A program made the translations under genes and the position numbers. The notes under the pieces were generated by a model that was given only the letters and a program-made list of their open reading frames with translations, ran no database searches and had not been told where the DNA came from. Shown here piece after piece: positions 39,026 to 47,215 of a DNA stretch of 64,000 bases. Every line of letters starts with the position of its first letter. Within the stretch, counting starts at the first letter, position 1. Source of the stretch: JACVRW01 sp963757815 (GTDB lineage Bacteria > Actinomycetota > Thermoleophilia > Solirubrobacterales > Thermoleophilaceae); contig CAVWSN010000035.1 of assembly GCA_963757815.1 (NCBI GenBank), forward strand, positions 349,202 to 413,201, given 5' to 3'.

Positions 39026-40146
39026 CCGGAGGCCTCCGCGGTGCTCGGCACCTGGCCGGGAGCCCGCTCCTGGGCCCGGCGGACGAGCATGAGCGCGCTC
39101 GCGGCGAGGATCAGCCCCAGCACGATCAGCGGCCCGGCTGCGCCCGTGCCGAACAGGCGCGTGACGCTGTAGGTGAGCGCGCCGAACACGGCCGCCGCCG
39201 GAAGGGTGAGGACCCAGGCGACGATGATGTTGCCGGCCACCCCCCAGCGCACGGCCGAGAGGCGCTTGGCGGCGCCCGAGCCGACCACGGCGCCCGAGAT
39301 CGTGTGCGTGGTGGAGAGTGGGAAACCGACCTTCGAGGCGGCGAGGATCACGACCGCGCCGGCGCCCTGGGCGGCGAAGCCCTGCGCCGAGTCCATCTTG
39401 TGGATGCGGCTGCCCATCGTCTTGATGATGCGCCAGCCGCCCGCGTAGGTCCCCAGCGCGATCGCCGTCGCAGCGGCCGCCACCACCCAGCCCGGCACGT
39501 GGAAGTCGTCCTGCGAGATGGTCCCGTTCGCGACGAGCGCCAGCGTGATCACTCCCATCGTCTTCTGGGCGTCGTTCGTGCCGTGCGCGAGCGCGAGCAT
39601 CCCGCCCGAGATCACCTGGCCGAAGCGAAAGCCGGCCGTGACAGGCCGCGGGTGCAGGCGGCCGACGATGCGGTACAGAACGAGGATCGCCCCGCCGGCA
39701 ACCACGAAGGCGAGGATGGGCGCTATGACCGCGGGGATCATCACCTGGCCGAGGACGCCCTCGTCGAACGAGACCGCCGAGGCGCCGTCCGCCACGAGCA
39801 CGGCGCCAACCATCCCGCCGATCAGGGCGTGCGACGAACTCGAGGGCAGGCCGAAGTACCAGGTGATCAGGTTCCAGGCGATCGCGCCCACGAGCCCGCC
39901 GAACACCGCGAGCAGTCCCACCGCGGCCGGATCGACCACGTCGTTGGCGATCGTGGCCGCCACCTCGAGCGAGATGAACGCTCCGGCGAAGTTCAGCACC
40001 GCCGCATAGCCGACAGCGATGCGCGGCGACATCGCCCGTGTCGAGATCGAGGTGGCCACGACGTTCGCCGTGTCGTGGAACCCGTTCGTGAAGTCGAAGG
40101 CGAGCGCGGTCACCACGACGATCACGACGATCAGGTCGGTCTCCAT
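39022..40146 (-). CDS. pit: Low-affinity inorganic phosphate permease (Pit family)
   Basis: 374 residues, ~10 membrane helices. The two inverted signature repeats are DFTNGFHDTANVVATSISTR near residue 20 and LALAHGTNDAQKTMGVITLA near 195. They carry the GxND-type phosphate/cation site. Also FGLPSSSSHALIGGMVGAVL and GFPLSTTHTISGAVVGSGAA. Downstream of the DUF47 regulator (gap ~50 bp), the standard pairing for phosphate:metal symport. Intact. Confidence 0.94.
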   Translation of the reverse strand: METDLIVVIVVVTALAFDFTNGFHDTANVVATSISTRAMSPRIAVGYAAVLNFAGAFISLEVAATIANDVVDPAAVGLLAVFGGLVGAIAWNLITWYFGLPSSSSHALIGGMVGAVLVADGASAVSFDEGVLGQVMIPAVIAPILAFVVAGGAILVLYRIVGRLHPRPVTAGFRFGQVISGGMLALAHGTNDAQKTMGVITLALVANGTISQDDFHVPGWVVAAAATAIALGTYAGGWRIIKTMGSRIHKMDSAQGFAAQGAGAVVILAASKVGFPLSTTHTISGAVVGSGAAKRLSAVRWGVAGNIIVAWVLTLPAAAVFGALTYSVTRLFGTGAAGPLIVLGLILAASALMLVRRAQERAPGQVPSTAEASG

Positions 40147-40197
40147 GCGTTACCCGCTACCCCGCCCGCGGGGCCGCAAGCGCCGTCTCTACGGCGC

Positions 40198-40827
40198 TCA
40201 CGAGTTCTTGATCACGACGCCCTCGAGGATGTTCGCCACGTGCTCGGTGGCGTCGATGGCCTCCTCGAGGCGCTCGAAAATGTCCTTCCAGCGGATGACG
40301 ACCATCGGGTCGATCCCGGTCCCGAACAGCGACGCGATCGCCTCGCGCACGATGCGGTCGCCGTCGTTCTCCAGGCGGTTGATCTCGACCGTGTGCCGGC
40401 TGATGTCCTCGAAGCCGCCTGTTCGCAGCCGCGGCATCGCCTCCGCGATCTGGCGGGCCGCGGCGTGGAGCACCTTCGCAAGGTCCTGGGCCTGGGCCAT
40501 CGGGGCCTCGATCTTGTAGAGCCCGAGGTAGTCCGCGACCTCCTCCGTGTAGTCGACGACGTCGTCGAGCGCCGAGGACAGCTCGTGGATGTCCTCTCGG
40601 TCTATCGGGGTGACGAACGTCTGGGCGAGACGCCGGAGGATGTCGTGCGTGATGCGGTCGCCATCCTGCTCGCAGATCAGGATGTCGCGCGCGAGCTCGT
40701 TGCGCTCGGGGAAGTCGGCGAGCATCTCCTCGAGCAGGCCGGCCGCGCGCAGGATGTTCCCGCCGGCCTCCTCGAAGAGGTCGAAGAACTCGCGATCACG
40801 TGGGGCGAGCGCGCTCGGGAGCCGCAC
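40198..40827 (-). CDS. DUF47/PhoU-like regulator of phosphate permease
   Basis: 209 residues, helical. It has FFDLFEEAGGNILRAAGLLE, ILICEQDGDRITHDILRRLA, SALDDVVDYTEEVADYLGLY and IRWKDIFERLEEAIDATEHV, with repeated E/DxxxD motifs for metal or phosphate, as in PhoU-fold proteins. Proteins of this family sit before Pit genes and modulate transport. GTG start at 40827. Confidence 0.92.
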   Translation of the reverse strand: MRLPSALAPRDREFFDLFEEAGGNILRAAGLLEEMLADFPERNELARDILICEQDGDRITHDILRRLAQTFVTPIDREDIHELSSALDDVVDYTEEVADYLGLYKIEAPMAQAQDLAKVLHAAARQIAEAMPRLRTGGFEDISRHTVEINRLENDGDRIVREAIASLFGTGIDPMVVIRWKDIFERLEEAIDATEHVANILEGVVIKNS

Positions 40828-40845
40828 GAGCCGCGGAAGGTAGCA

Positions 40846-41508
40846 TCAGACCGGATCGAAGCGGGCCTGTTCGAGGCGCCTCGCAGGCAGGTCGCCGGCC
40901 CGCTCGCGAGCGGCCTCGGCCGACACCCGCCAGTCGTACTCGACCCGGCGGAGCTCGACTCGCCCGTCGTCGTGCACGAGCGCGTACGCCGCCCTGTGAT
41001 CGCCGTCCCACGGCAGGCCGACGCTGCCGGGATTGACGAGCTCGACGCCCCCGGCGGTCGTGCGCGCGAACTGGATGTGCGTGTGGCCGAACACGACGCG
41101 GCTGCTGTCGACGCCGCGGAGGAGCTCGTCGTCGGAGTCCTCGTTCTCGGGCGCGAAGCTCCGCATGTCCGACCCGGGCGAGGCGTGGCAGTAGAGGCTC
41201 CCGTCGCGCGTGGTCGTCTCGGGCAGCGCCACCAGGCGTTCCACCAGCTCCTCGCCGAGCGCCTCACGGGCGCGCTCGATCACCGGGAGCATGGGCTCGG
41301 GGAGGTCCGAGGTATCGACGAGCCAGCGCTCGGTGTTGCCGCGAATCCACTCGCCCTCGAGCTCCTCGAGCCGCTCCACCGTCTCACGCGGCCAGCCGCC
41401 CGCGACCGCGTAGTCGCCGCCGAGCAGGAAGCTCTCAGCCGGGCAGTCCTCGAGCACGGCCTCGAGGGCGGGCAGGTTGCCATGGACGTCGTAGAGCAGG
41501 GCGAGCAT
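40846..41508 (-). CDS. Calcineurin-like metallophosphoesterase
   Basis: 220 residues. The metal-binding motifs are LLYDVHGNLPALEAVL (D-x-H; first Asp-Val-His), LLGGDYAVAGGWP (GD), IRGNTERWL (GN-E/H), CHASPGSD and VVFGHTHIQFAR (GHTH). Close to YfcE/MPPE-type phosphodiesterases. The substrate is unknown. It starts ~10 bp after the SnoaL-like gene, so the two are probably co-transcribed. Intact. Confidence 0.9.
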   Translation of the reverse strand: MLALLYDVHGNLPALEAVLEDCPAESFLLGGDYAVAGGWPRETVERLEELEGEWIRGNTERWLVDTSDLPEPMLPVIERAREALGEELVERLVALPETTTRDGSLYCHASPGSDMRSFAPENEDSDDELLRGVDSSRVVFGHTHIQFARTTAGGVELVNPGSVGLPWDGDHRAAYALVHDDGRVELRRVEYDWRVSAEAARERAGDLPARRLEQARFDPV

Positions 41509-41519
41509 GGCGCCGGACG

Positions 41520-41918
41520 CTACAACCCCACCGCCTCCAGGGCCTGCTCACGGTCCAGGTAGTAGTCCGTCTCTCTCACGAGCCCGTCCTGCACGCGCTG
41601 CACGACCGCAAAGGACTGCGTGTAGGGCGGATCGCTGGCCGCGCTCTCCCCGACCATGCTGACGCAGGCGACGAAGCGTCCCTCACCCACGTCGATCAGC
41701 TCCTCGAGGCGCACCTCGATCGGCCCCACGAGCTCGACCACGCTCTGCATGCGCTTGAGCGCGGCCGCCCGGCCCTGGAAGACGCCCGCGTCAGGCCAAC
41801 CCGGCCCCTCGCGGTAGACCGCGTCCTCCGCCCAGAAGCGCTCGACCAGGGCCTCCGGCCCGGACTCATTCCAGACCTCGAAGGCGCGCCGGAGCATGTC
41901 CGCGTCGCTCTCGGGCAC
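41520..41918 (-). CDS. SnoaL/NTF2-like small protein
   Basis: 132 residues. Cone-shaped NTF2 fold: MLRRAFEVWNESGPEALVER, FWAEDAVYREGPGWPDAGVF, VELVGPIEVRLEELIDVGEG and the closing strand DGLVRETDYYLDREQALEAV. These proteins are often small isomerases or ligand binders; no catalytic Asp/His pair is assigned. A related gene is at 56597-56995. Confidence 0.82.
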   Translation of the reverse strand: MPESDADMLRRAFEVWNESGPEALVERFWAEDAVYREGPGWPDAGVFQGRAAALKRMQSVVELVGPIEVRLEELIDVGEGRFVACVSMVGESAASDPPYTQSFAVVQRVQDGLVRETDYYLDREQALEAVGL

Positions 41919-41967
41919 GTCGACAAGTATCGCGCGCTGGCCACAGAAGCTAGGCGCCCACAGGCGC

Positions 41968-42189
41968 CTAACGCCGCCGGCGGCGGCGCCGGTGAGCCTT
42001 CCGTTTGCTCACAGGATGCGGCCGTACGGGCTGCGTGGACGACGAGTCCGGTTCGCTGTCCGGCTCTTCCTGACGCCGAGCGCGCCGCGACATCGCCACC
42101 TTCAGCGCGATCAGGCCGCCTACCGCACCGAGCTTCGCGATGGCATACGCAGGGCCTCCGGGCGTGAGCGGATGGATGGCTGCGTGCAT
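41968..42189 (-). CDS. Small protein with one helix and a very basic tail
   Basis: 73 residues from the ATG at 42189: MHAAIHPLTPGGPAYAIAKL, a short hydrophobic segment (GAVGGLIALKVAM), then an acidic/Ser linker and an end of seven arginines (KRKAHRRRRRRR). A membrane-tethered nucleic-acid or phospholipid contact is possible. No family known. An upstream start at 42243 would add 18 unlikely residues. Confidence 0.45.
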   Translation of the reverse strand: MHAAIHPLTPGGPAYAIAKLGAVGGLIALKVAMSRRARRQEEPDSEPDSSSTQPVRPHPVSKRKAHRRRRRRR

Positions 42190-42287
42190 TACAGGGAGTA
42201 TGGCTACCCCGGACCGAAGGCCGGAGGGGGCGCACGACTCCACCTTGGTGGTCTTGTGCGGGCGAGATGGGGACGTACCGTCGGCAT

Positions 42288-42778
42288 ATGTCTGTCATTC
42301 GAACTGCTCTCACCGCATCGGTCCTCTCCCTCGCACTCGCCGTCGGCGGAAGCCTCGGCAGCGCGTCGGCTCAATCGTCGGGTGCGGCCACGGGCCACAG
42401 CTACGGAGGGCGTGAGAGGTCTCCAGAGCGCCTGGCTCAGGGTCAGTCCGTCGCGGAGCCTGATCCTCGCCCTGGAGCTGCCCTTCCCGGTGGCTCGCGA
42501 GCGCTGCTCCAACAAACGCGGCTACTTCGGCTGGGTCCTCACAGGCGTGGAGAACTTCGAGCCGATCCACATTCGGCGGAACGGAACGTTCAACGGCACC
42601 GACCAGGAGCCGCTACACGGATCTCGGCAGCCGCTTCGAGGAACGCGCCGTCGTGCGCGGCACGATCACCGACGCCCGCGCGTCCGGCACCGTGCAGGGC
42701 ACGGTGAGGATCGTTCGCCCGAGCGGGCTCGTGGTGCGCTGTACGTTCGGCCCGCAGCGTTGGACGCTCTTCAACTGA
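42288..42778 (+). CDS. Small secreted protein, frameshifted
   Basis: About 160 residues when frames are joined. Signal peptide MSVIRTALTASVLSLALAVG ending ASAQS. Mature part contains LQSAWLRVSPSRSLILALEL, CSNKRGYFGWVLTGVENFEP, GSRFEERAVVRGTITDARAS and GLVVRCTFGPQRWTLFN at the end. Two Cys about 60 residues apart could form a disulfide. Frames change near 42415 and 42610. Unknown family, probably a beta-sandwich. Confidence 0.55.
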
Positions 42779-42819
42779 GTGGCGGGTCAGCCGGCCGCGA
42801 TACTGGCCGCCGTAGCGGG

Positions 42820-43452
42820 CTACGACGGCGTGCTCTCGGGCGCGTAGGCGGCGCTCGTGCGAGCCGCGGCCTCGTCCGCGATCTCGGCGCGCGTTCCTGC
42901 CGCGGCGTGGGCCGCTCCCCAGTCCGCTGCGCTGCGTCGCACGAACGCGACGGCCTCGGGACTCGTTTGGAAGGTCTCGGGATCGACGCTCAAGGCGCCG
43001 GTGCGGACGTACTGCGCGAGGCCCAGCAGCGCGAGGTCCCAGCCGACCCCGGTCGCGCCGGGCCCATAGGTCGCCCAATGGTCGTTGTCGCCGACGGCGT
43101 GGCGCAGCAGGAGCTCCGTGGCGTCGCCTCCCGCGGGGGCGAGATCGAGCGTCACGAGGCTGGCGTCGCCGCCGAACTCCCAGGTGACGGCGAGCCGGCG
43201 CGGTGGCTCGCATTCGGTGATCTCGCCTCCGGCATTGCCTTCCAATTGGAACCGTCCGCCTAGCCGCAGGTCGCCGCTGACGGGCAGGAACCAGCGCGGG
43301 ATGCGCTCCGGGTTGGTGCAGGCATCCCACACGTCCTCTGCAGGCGCGTCGTAGGTCCGCCTCAGCTCGACGACGTGGACGGGCCCGTCAGGAGCAGTCT
43401 CGCTCGCGACGGAGCGGCGCACCCGCTCGAGCTCGGCGATCAGGTCGTTCAT
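42820..43452 (-). CDS. SRPBCC (AHSA1-like) domain protein, second ArsR partner
   Basis: 210 residues from the ATG at 43452, which overlaps the ArsR stop (ATGA). It has VVELRRTYDAPAEDVWDACT, NPERIPRWFLPVSGDLRLGG, GGEITECEPPRRLAVTWEFG, DATELLLRHAVGDNDHW and ATGVGWDLALLGLAQYV. A C-terminal extension of ~45 residues is Ala-rich. Same ligand-binding fold as the gene at 8285 but only distantly similar, so the pairs are not a recent duplication. Confidence 0.87.
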   Translation of the reverse strand: MNDLIAELERVRRSVASETAPDGPVHVVELRRTYDAPAEDVWDACTNPERIPRWFLPVSGDLRLGGRFQLEGNAGGEITECEPPRRLAVTWEFGGDASLVTLDLAPAGGDATELLLRHAVGDNDHWATYGPGATGVGWDLALLGLAQYVRTGALSVDPETFQTSPEAVAFVRRSAADWGAAHAAAGTRAEIADEAAARTSAAYAPESTPS

Positions 43453-43814
43453 GCTGGGTGGTCCTCCTGGTTCGAAGCGGTCGGGTTGCGGCGCCTGCCG
43501 CGGGCCAGCTCGGTGCCAAGCGCGTCGAGGCGCCGGCTCCACTGGGCGCGTAGGTCGGTCAGCCAGCCCTCGGCGTCCTCCAGACCGGCGGCGTCGAGGG
43601 CGTACAGGCGCCGCGTACCGACAGGACGCACGCTCGCGAAGCCGCTCTCCCGGAGCACGCGCAGGTGGCGCGACACGGCCGGTTGGGTCAGGCCGAACTC
43701 CGCCTGGATCTCGCCGGCGACATCCCCGGCGGCAAGCTCACCCGGAGCGAGGAGCTCGAGGATCCGCCGCCGGACCGGGTCTCCGAGAATGTCGAACGCC
43801 TCCACCGGAGGCAT
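43449..43814 (-). CDS. ArsR-family winged-helix repressor (second pair)
   Basis: 121 residues: FDILGDPVRRRILELLAPGE, LAAGDVAGEIQAEFGLTQPA and VSRHLRVLRESGFASVRPVG, then the wing TRRLYALDAAGL. The ATG at 43814 is preferred; a TTG at 43841 would lengthen it by nine residues. TTGACG and TATATA lie 15-30 bp upstream. No metal-binding Cys. Co-translated with the SRPBCC gene. Confidence 0.87.
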   Translation of the reverse strand: MPPVEAFDILGDPVRRRILELLAPGELAAGDVAGEIQAEFGLTQPAVSRHLRVLRESGFASVRPVGTRRLYALDAAGLEDAEGWLTDLRAQWSRRLDALGTELARGRRRNPTASNQEDHPA

Positions 43815-43863
43815 ATTTGCAGCCCGGCTTATATACGTCAAGACTGAAACTCATGACGCGGCA

Positions 43864-43889
43864 GAGGCCCCGCCGGGTGGCGGGGCCTC
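43864..43889 (-). terminator. Hairpin after the GFDW-tail protein gene
   Basis: GAGGCCCCGCC, loop GGGT, GGCGGGGCCTC: a perfect 11-bp stem ~33 bp after the stop of the gene at 43922 and before the ArsR promoter. No U-tract. Confidence 0.55.
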
Positions 43890-43921
43890 CAATAACGACG
43901 CGGCGTCTTCAGCCGGCGTCT

Positions 43922-44332
43922 TCAGCTCGCGGTGCGCAGGCGGCCGCGCCGGCCGAGTGTCATCGCCGTGAGGGTGCCGGCGGCGAACAGGCAGGCGGCA
44001 ACGGCGGCGCCGATCGCCGCGGATCCCCAGTCGAAGCCGGAGTCGGGCGAATCGGCGCGCGGGGCGTCGCTCACCGCGGCCGTCGGCTGGGTGGCCGCGC
44101 CGGTGCCGCGCGAGGCGAGGGCCTGCTCCTCGCACGAGCCGGGGGCCTCGGTGCCGTAGGCGGCGGTCCACTGCGCCCCGCACGAGCTGGCGCTTTGGGA
44201 CGCCGTAGCGGGCGGCATGGCCGGGCCTGTGGACGCCATAGCGGCCGTCGGGGCAACCACGAAGGCAGCCAGTGCCAGTGTCAGTGCCAGCGATTGCAGA
44301 CCGAACTGATGGAAACGACGGGGAAAGGTCAC
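43922..44332 (-). CDS. Secreted protein with a C-terminal GFDW/membrane-helix tail
   Basis: 136 residues from a GTG at 44332, with AAGGAGG 5-6 bases upstream. A signal peptide (LQSLALTLALAAFVVAPTAA) is followed by a Ser/Thr/Ala-rich region with two Cys (SSCGAQWTAAYGTEAPGSCE). The end is DSGFDWGSAAIGAAVAACLF, hydrophobic to LTAMTL, then GRRGRLR. This layout matches the tail of the protein at 332-712 although the rest differs. Probably membrane-anchored at the cell surface. Function unknown. Confidence 0.65.
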   Translation of the reverse strand: MTFPRRFHQFGLQSLALTLALAAFVVAPTAAMASTGPAMPPATASQSASSCGAQWTAAYGTEAPGSCEEQALASRGTGAATQPTAAVSDAPRADSPDSGFDWGSAAIGAAVAACLFAAGTLTAMTLGRRGRLRTAS

Positions 44333-44558
44333 AAGTCCTCCTTGGGTCAGTGAGTGGTCCTGCGCAGCAGCCTGCCGGGGGCCGATAGTCCTCCGGTCGT
44401 TGGCTGCGTCACGGACGGCATACTCACGTTCGGCGTGCGGCCCGACCACGTCGTCCTGCACGAACTTGTGCGGCATTGTGCACAGTCCGCCAAGGCAAGG
44501 ATGAGCCAGAAAGATGCAGGGCGGGGACCTCGATGGGCGGTACTGGTTCAGGTCCGCA

Positions 44559-45295
44559 CTACGAGCGGGATCGAGCAACGGCTGCGTCACGATCTGCGTC
44601 ACTGTCGGCGAACGCAGCGTCGATCTCGTCGAGCCTGCGCTCATCGACCGCGTGCGCGTACGTGCGCACCATCTCGGTGACCGAGGAGTCGGACCAGCCC
44701 GCCTGCGCCGCTATCACCGCGTCGGGTAGCCCGAGCTTGACCTTCACGTACCAGCAGCCGTAGTGCTTGGTCGCGGCGTAGAAGTCGAGGCCGAGCCGCG
44801 CTCGGGCGCGGACCTCCTTCCAGTACGCGGTCAGCGTCGGCGGCGTGAGCTGGCCCCCGGTCCTGTTGCGGAACACGAGGCCCGCCGCGAGGTAGCCGTC
44901 GAGCGCGAGCGGCTCGTCGAGAGCACGGCGGGCCGGGGGCGTGAGCGCGACAGTGCGCTCGCGGTTCGACTTCGGTAGGTCGAGGCCCCCGCGGTACCAG
45001 CGGCGCCGCACATGCGCGCGGCCCCGCTTCGAGATCCACGTCGTCCCAGGTGAGCGCGATCAGCTCGCCGGGCCGCATCAGCGAGTAGGCGGCGAAGATG
45101 AGCAGCGCGCGCATCATCGGGGCGTAGTCGCCGAGCGCGTCGCAGCCGTCGACGAGCAGCAGCATCTCCTCCTCGGTGGGCGGTCGGCGCCGATCGCGGG
45201 TCTGGCTGTCGAGCCTGCGCCCGAGGCCCTCGAAACGGTTGCGGTCGATCAGCCCCTTCGCCGTCGTCGGGCGGATCCGGGGCGTAACTCATGAC
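44559..45295 (-). pseudogene. Tyrosine-recombinase (integrase) remnant
   Basis: Catalytic part of a phage-type integrase: LIDRNRFEGLGRRLDSQTRD, AYSLMRPGELIALTWDDVDL (first catalytic Arg), YRGGLDLPKSNRERTVALTP, YAATKHYGCWYVKVKLGLPD (box II; the usual His-x-x-Arg is not intact here) and SVTEMVRTYAHAVDERRLDE, holding the Tyr. The frame changes near 45000 and the N-terminal arm/core-binding domain is missing beyond ~45295. Read as a decayed integrase marking one end of an island. Confidence 0.75.
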
Positions 45296-45409
45296 GGAAC
45301 CGTACCCCTCTCCCCGGGATAGTTCGAGACCTGTCGAAATGTGACGATCGGGCCGTTTTTGCGCAGCACGGTCGGCGAGTACCCGGTCGGCTGTGCGAGT
45401 TAAAACTCG

Positions 45410-45916
45410 TTAGCCCGGCGAACCCCACGGGCCGCCGACAGTGCGGTCATGCGCTGTCCGGGGGTCATCCGGCTGAGGCGGCCTCGCGGACGCTTCGGTC
45501 GATTCGTTGAGGTGCTGGCGATCCATCCCGCCGGGAGCCTTGATCCTCACGATCTCCCAATGCCCACCGGCCTGACGCGCGACCCAACGATAGGTCCCGC
45601 GCTCGGGGTGCTCGGCGTTGAGGCGGGTCGCTTCTGTCCGTGCCTCTTGCTCGTTCATCCCCATAGCGTAAGCGCGGCTCCGAGCCGTGGCTAGCAACGT
45701 CCTGATCGCCGCCACGTTCCCCTTCCGCGCCTTCTCCGCCAACAGCTCGAGCAGCTCCTCCTCGGACGGCGCCCCCAGACCCTCGACCCGCTTACCAGCG
45801 ATGGCCTCCGCGATCAGCTGCCGCACAAACCCGGCGCACGTCATGCCGTGCTCGCCGGCCGCGGCCTCGAGCTGCGCCGACATCCGATCCGCCAAGCGGA
45901 CGGTGTGCCTAGCCAC
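45410..45916 (-). CDS. Phage/ICE-type ribbon-helix-helix protein
   Basis: 168 residues from GTG 45916 (GGGGAGG just upstream). N-terminus VARHTVRLADRMSAQLEAAA then GEHGMTCAGFVRQLIAEAIA, compatible with a ribbon-helix-helix DNA-binding fold. The middle has EELLELLAEKARKGNVAAIR, a motif frequent in actinobacteriophage proteins of unknown role. The C-terminus is Pro/Arg-rich and disordered. It fits a small regulator or terminase-associated protein of the island. Confidence 0.5.
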   Translation of the reverse strand: MARHTVRLADRMSAQLEAAAGEHGMTCAGFVRQLIAEAIAGKRVEGLGAPSEEELLELLAEKARKGNVAAIRTLLATARSRAYAMGMNEQEARTEATRLNAEHPERGTYRWVARQAGGHWEIVRIKAPGGMDRQHLNESTEASARPPQPDDPRTAHDRTVGGPWGSPG

Positions 45917-46222
45917 GACCCTCCCCGGGGGTGCGCGATTTTGGAGAGCTTCCGAAATCGCGCACCGGAGCACCCTGCTCTTTTAAGACGCCATCCAGGC
46001 AGCCAAATCCCGACGAGAAATGTTCTTCAAGCCGACTCACCCGGCGGTATCCAGGACTGGGGCGCATGCTGCTCCACCCTCCCTTCTCCCTGGCGAGCAC
46101 GAAGGTCCCATTTCGGCACCGGGAAGCCGCAAATCGCGGGCTTCGTGTCCGTTGAGTCCTCACAAGGAAGGCACGGTTCAGTTCCGATAGGGCCGTGCTA
46201 ACAATCCACGGAAGGAGCCTTC

Positions 46223-46540
46223 ATGGAAAGGCTGAAGCGACGCAGAGCGGCTGTCGCGACACTCGCAGCCGCCGTTGTGGCTGTAAGTGCTAGTCCGGCT
46301 GTCGCTGGTGAAGTCACCGGAAACGGCAAGCCGACCGGTGCCCCGGCACATGCAAACTCGATCTGCGCCTTTTCGGGGCAGAACGACGGGAACCCGCCGC
46401 CTGGGCGGACTGCCGCGCACGTCCAGAGCTGGGGGCAGATCCCCAAGGAAGTGCGGAATGTCCTCCGCACGGAGGGGTCCCATCCTGGCGACGCATGCAA
46501 TGGCCGCACCGGCTTCCTCTCGGGTGGCGGCGGCGAGTAG
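46223..46540 (+). CDS. Small secreted protein, unknown
   Basis: 105 residues. GGAAGGAG lies 5 bases before the ATG. Signal peptide with RLKRRRAAVATLAAAVVAVS and cleavage near AVAGEV. The mature part of ~75 residues has NSICAFSGQNDGNPPPGRTA, HVQSWGQIPKEVRNVLRTEG and GDACNGRTGFLSGGGGE; two Cys may form a disulfide. No family assigned. Followed by a strong hairpin. Confidence 0.65.
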   Translation: MERLKRRRAAVATLAAAVVAVSASPAVAGEVTGNGKPTGAPAHANSICAFSGQNDGNPPPGRTAAHVQSWGQIPKEVRNVLRTEGSHPGDACNGRTGFLSGGGGE

Positions 46541-46558
46541 ACCTCAGTACCACGTTGA

Positions 46559-46586
46559 TTGGCCCCGACGCTGTTGTCGGGGCCAA
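46559..46586 (+). terminator. Hairpin after the secreted-protein gene
   Basis: TTGGCCCCGAC, loop GCTGTT, GTCGGGGCCAA: perfect 11-bp stem, ~20 bp after the stop at 46540. No U-tract, but placement fits a terminator. Confidence 0.6.
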
Positions 46587-46650
46587 CCATCCACAAACGA
46601 ATCGACCACCTCAGTCATAAGATGCCTTCGGTGCTTGTGCTCGTTGTTCA

Positions 46651-46881
46651 CTAGTTCTGGTCGGCCTCGTCCGTGCGGTGGAGGCCCGCGAGCTCCATCG
46701 CGCCCAGGCCGGTGTCGGTGAACCCGTAGACGAGATCGCCTTCGTGCCAGCGACGCTCGAGCCAGCCCGCCTCGGCAAGCCGTTCGGCTTCGGCGGCGTA
46801 CTCGTCTTGGACGGCGCCGACGAGGCCGGCGGACCTGGCTATGAACAGGTCGCTCAACACCCGCAGCTCGTCGTCTGTCAT
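46651..46881 (-). CDS. Small protein, unknown, helical
   Basis: 76 residues from ATG 46881 (GAGGAGGG upstream). It reads MTDDELRVLSDLFIARSAGL, EYAAEAERLAEAGWLERRWH and VYGFTDTGLGAMELAGLHRT. The second half resembles a winged-helix wing (EGDLVYGFTDTG), suggesting a small DNA-binding protein such as an excisionase-like factor. That assignment is weak. Confidence 0.45.
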   Translation of the reverse strand: MTDDELRVLSDLFIARSAGLVGAVQDEYAAEAERLAEAGWLERRWHEGDLVYGFTDTGLGAMELAGLHRTDEADQN

Positions 46882-47024
46882 TTGCCCTCCTCTTTGACGG
46901 GGCGGGGCGGCGGCCAGTCGATGGAAAGACCGCCGCCCGTTCCCGTCACTCGGTGTGGATTCGAGACACCGGAGCTTTGCGCCTGGGAGGATCTGATCCT
47001 GTTCCACCACAGAGAGGGCATTCT

Positions 47025-47204
47025 GTGCACGGCTTGAACCGAAACGCTGATCGCCACCAAGTGAAGGTCCTGGCGGTCGTGATCGTCATCGTCGTGGTTG
47101 CCTACTACCTCGTCGACGAGAACCCCGACCCGGAGGGCTGGTTCCTCACCGTCGCCCTGCTGTTCGCCCTTGTCGGCGTGGGGTTCCTGCTCACTCGCCG
47201 ATAG
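47025..47204 (+). CDS. Two-helix membrane miniprotein
   Basis: 59 residues from a GTG at 47025, with GAGAGGG just upstream. Helices VKVLAVVIVIVVVAYYLV and WFLTVALLFALVGVGFLLTR are separated by an acidic turn (DENPDPEG), and the N-terminus is basic. Typical of small accessory-region membrane proteins. Function unknown. Confidence 0.5.
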   Translation: MHGLNRNADRHQVKVLAVVIVIVVVAYYLVDENPDPEGWFLTVALLFALVGVGFLLTRR

Positions 47205-47215
47205 TCCCGGAAGCA

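Noticed and set aside
39304..41562. 752-codon plus-strand frame across pit, DUF47 and the phosphoesterase
   Set aside because: Runs antisense through three well-supported genes; His/Arg/Asp-rich shadow translation.
44345..44558. Second copy of the tRNA-Val 3' end as attachment site near the integrase
   Set aside because: No match to the tRNA-Val 3' end (GGTTCGAGCCCAGCACGGCC) was seen by eye in this stretch.
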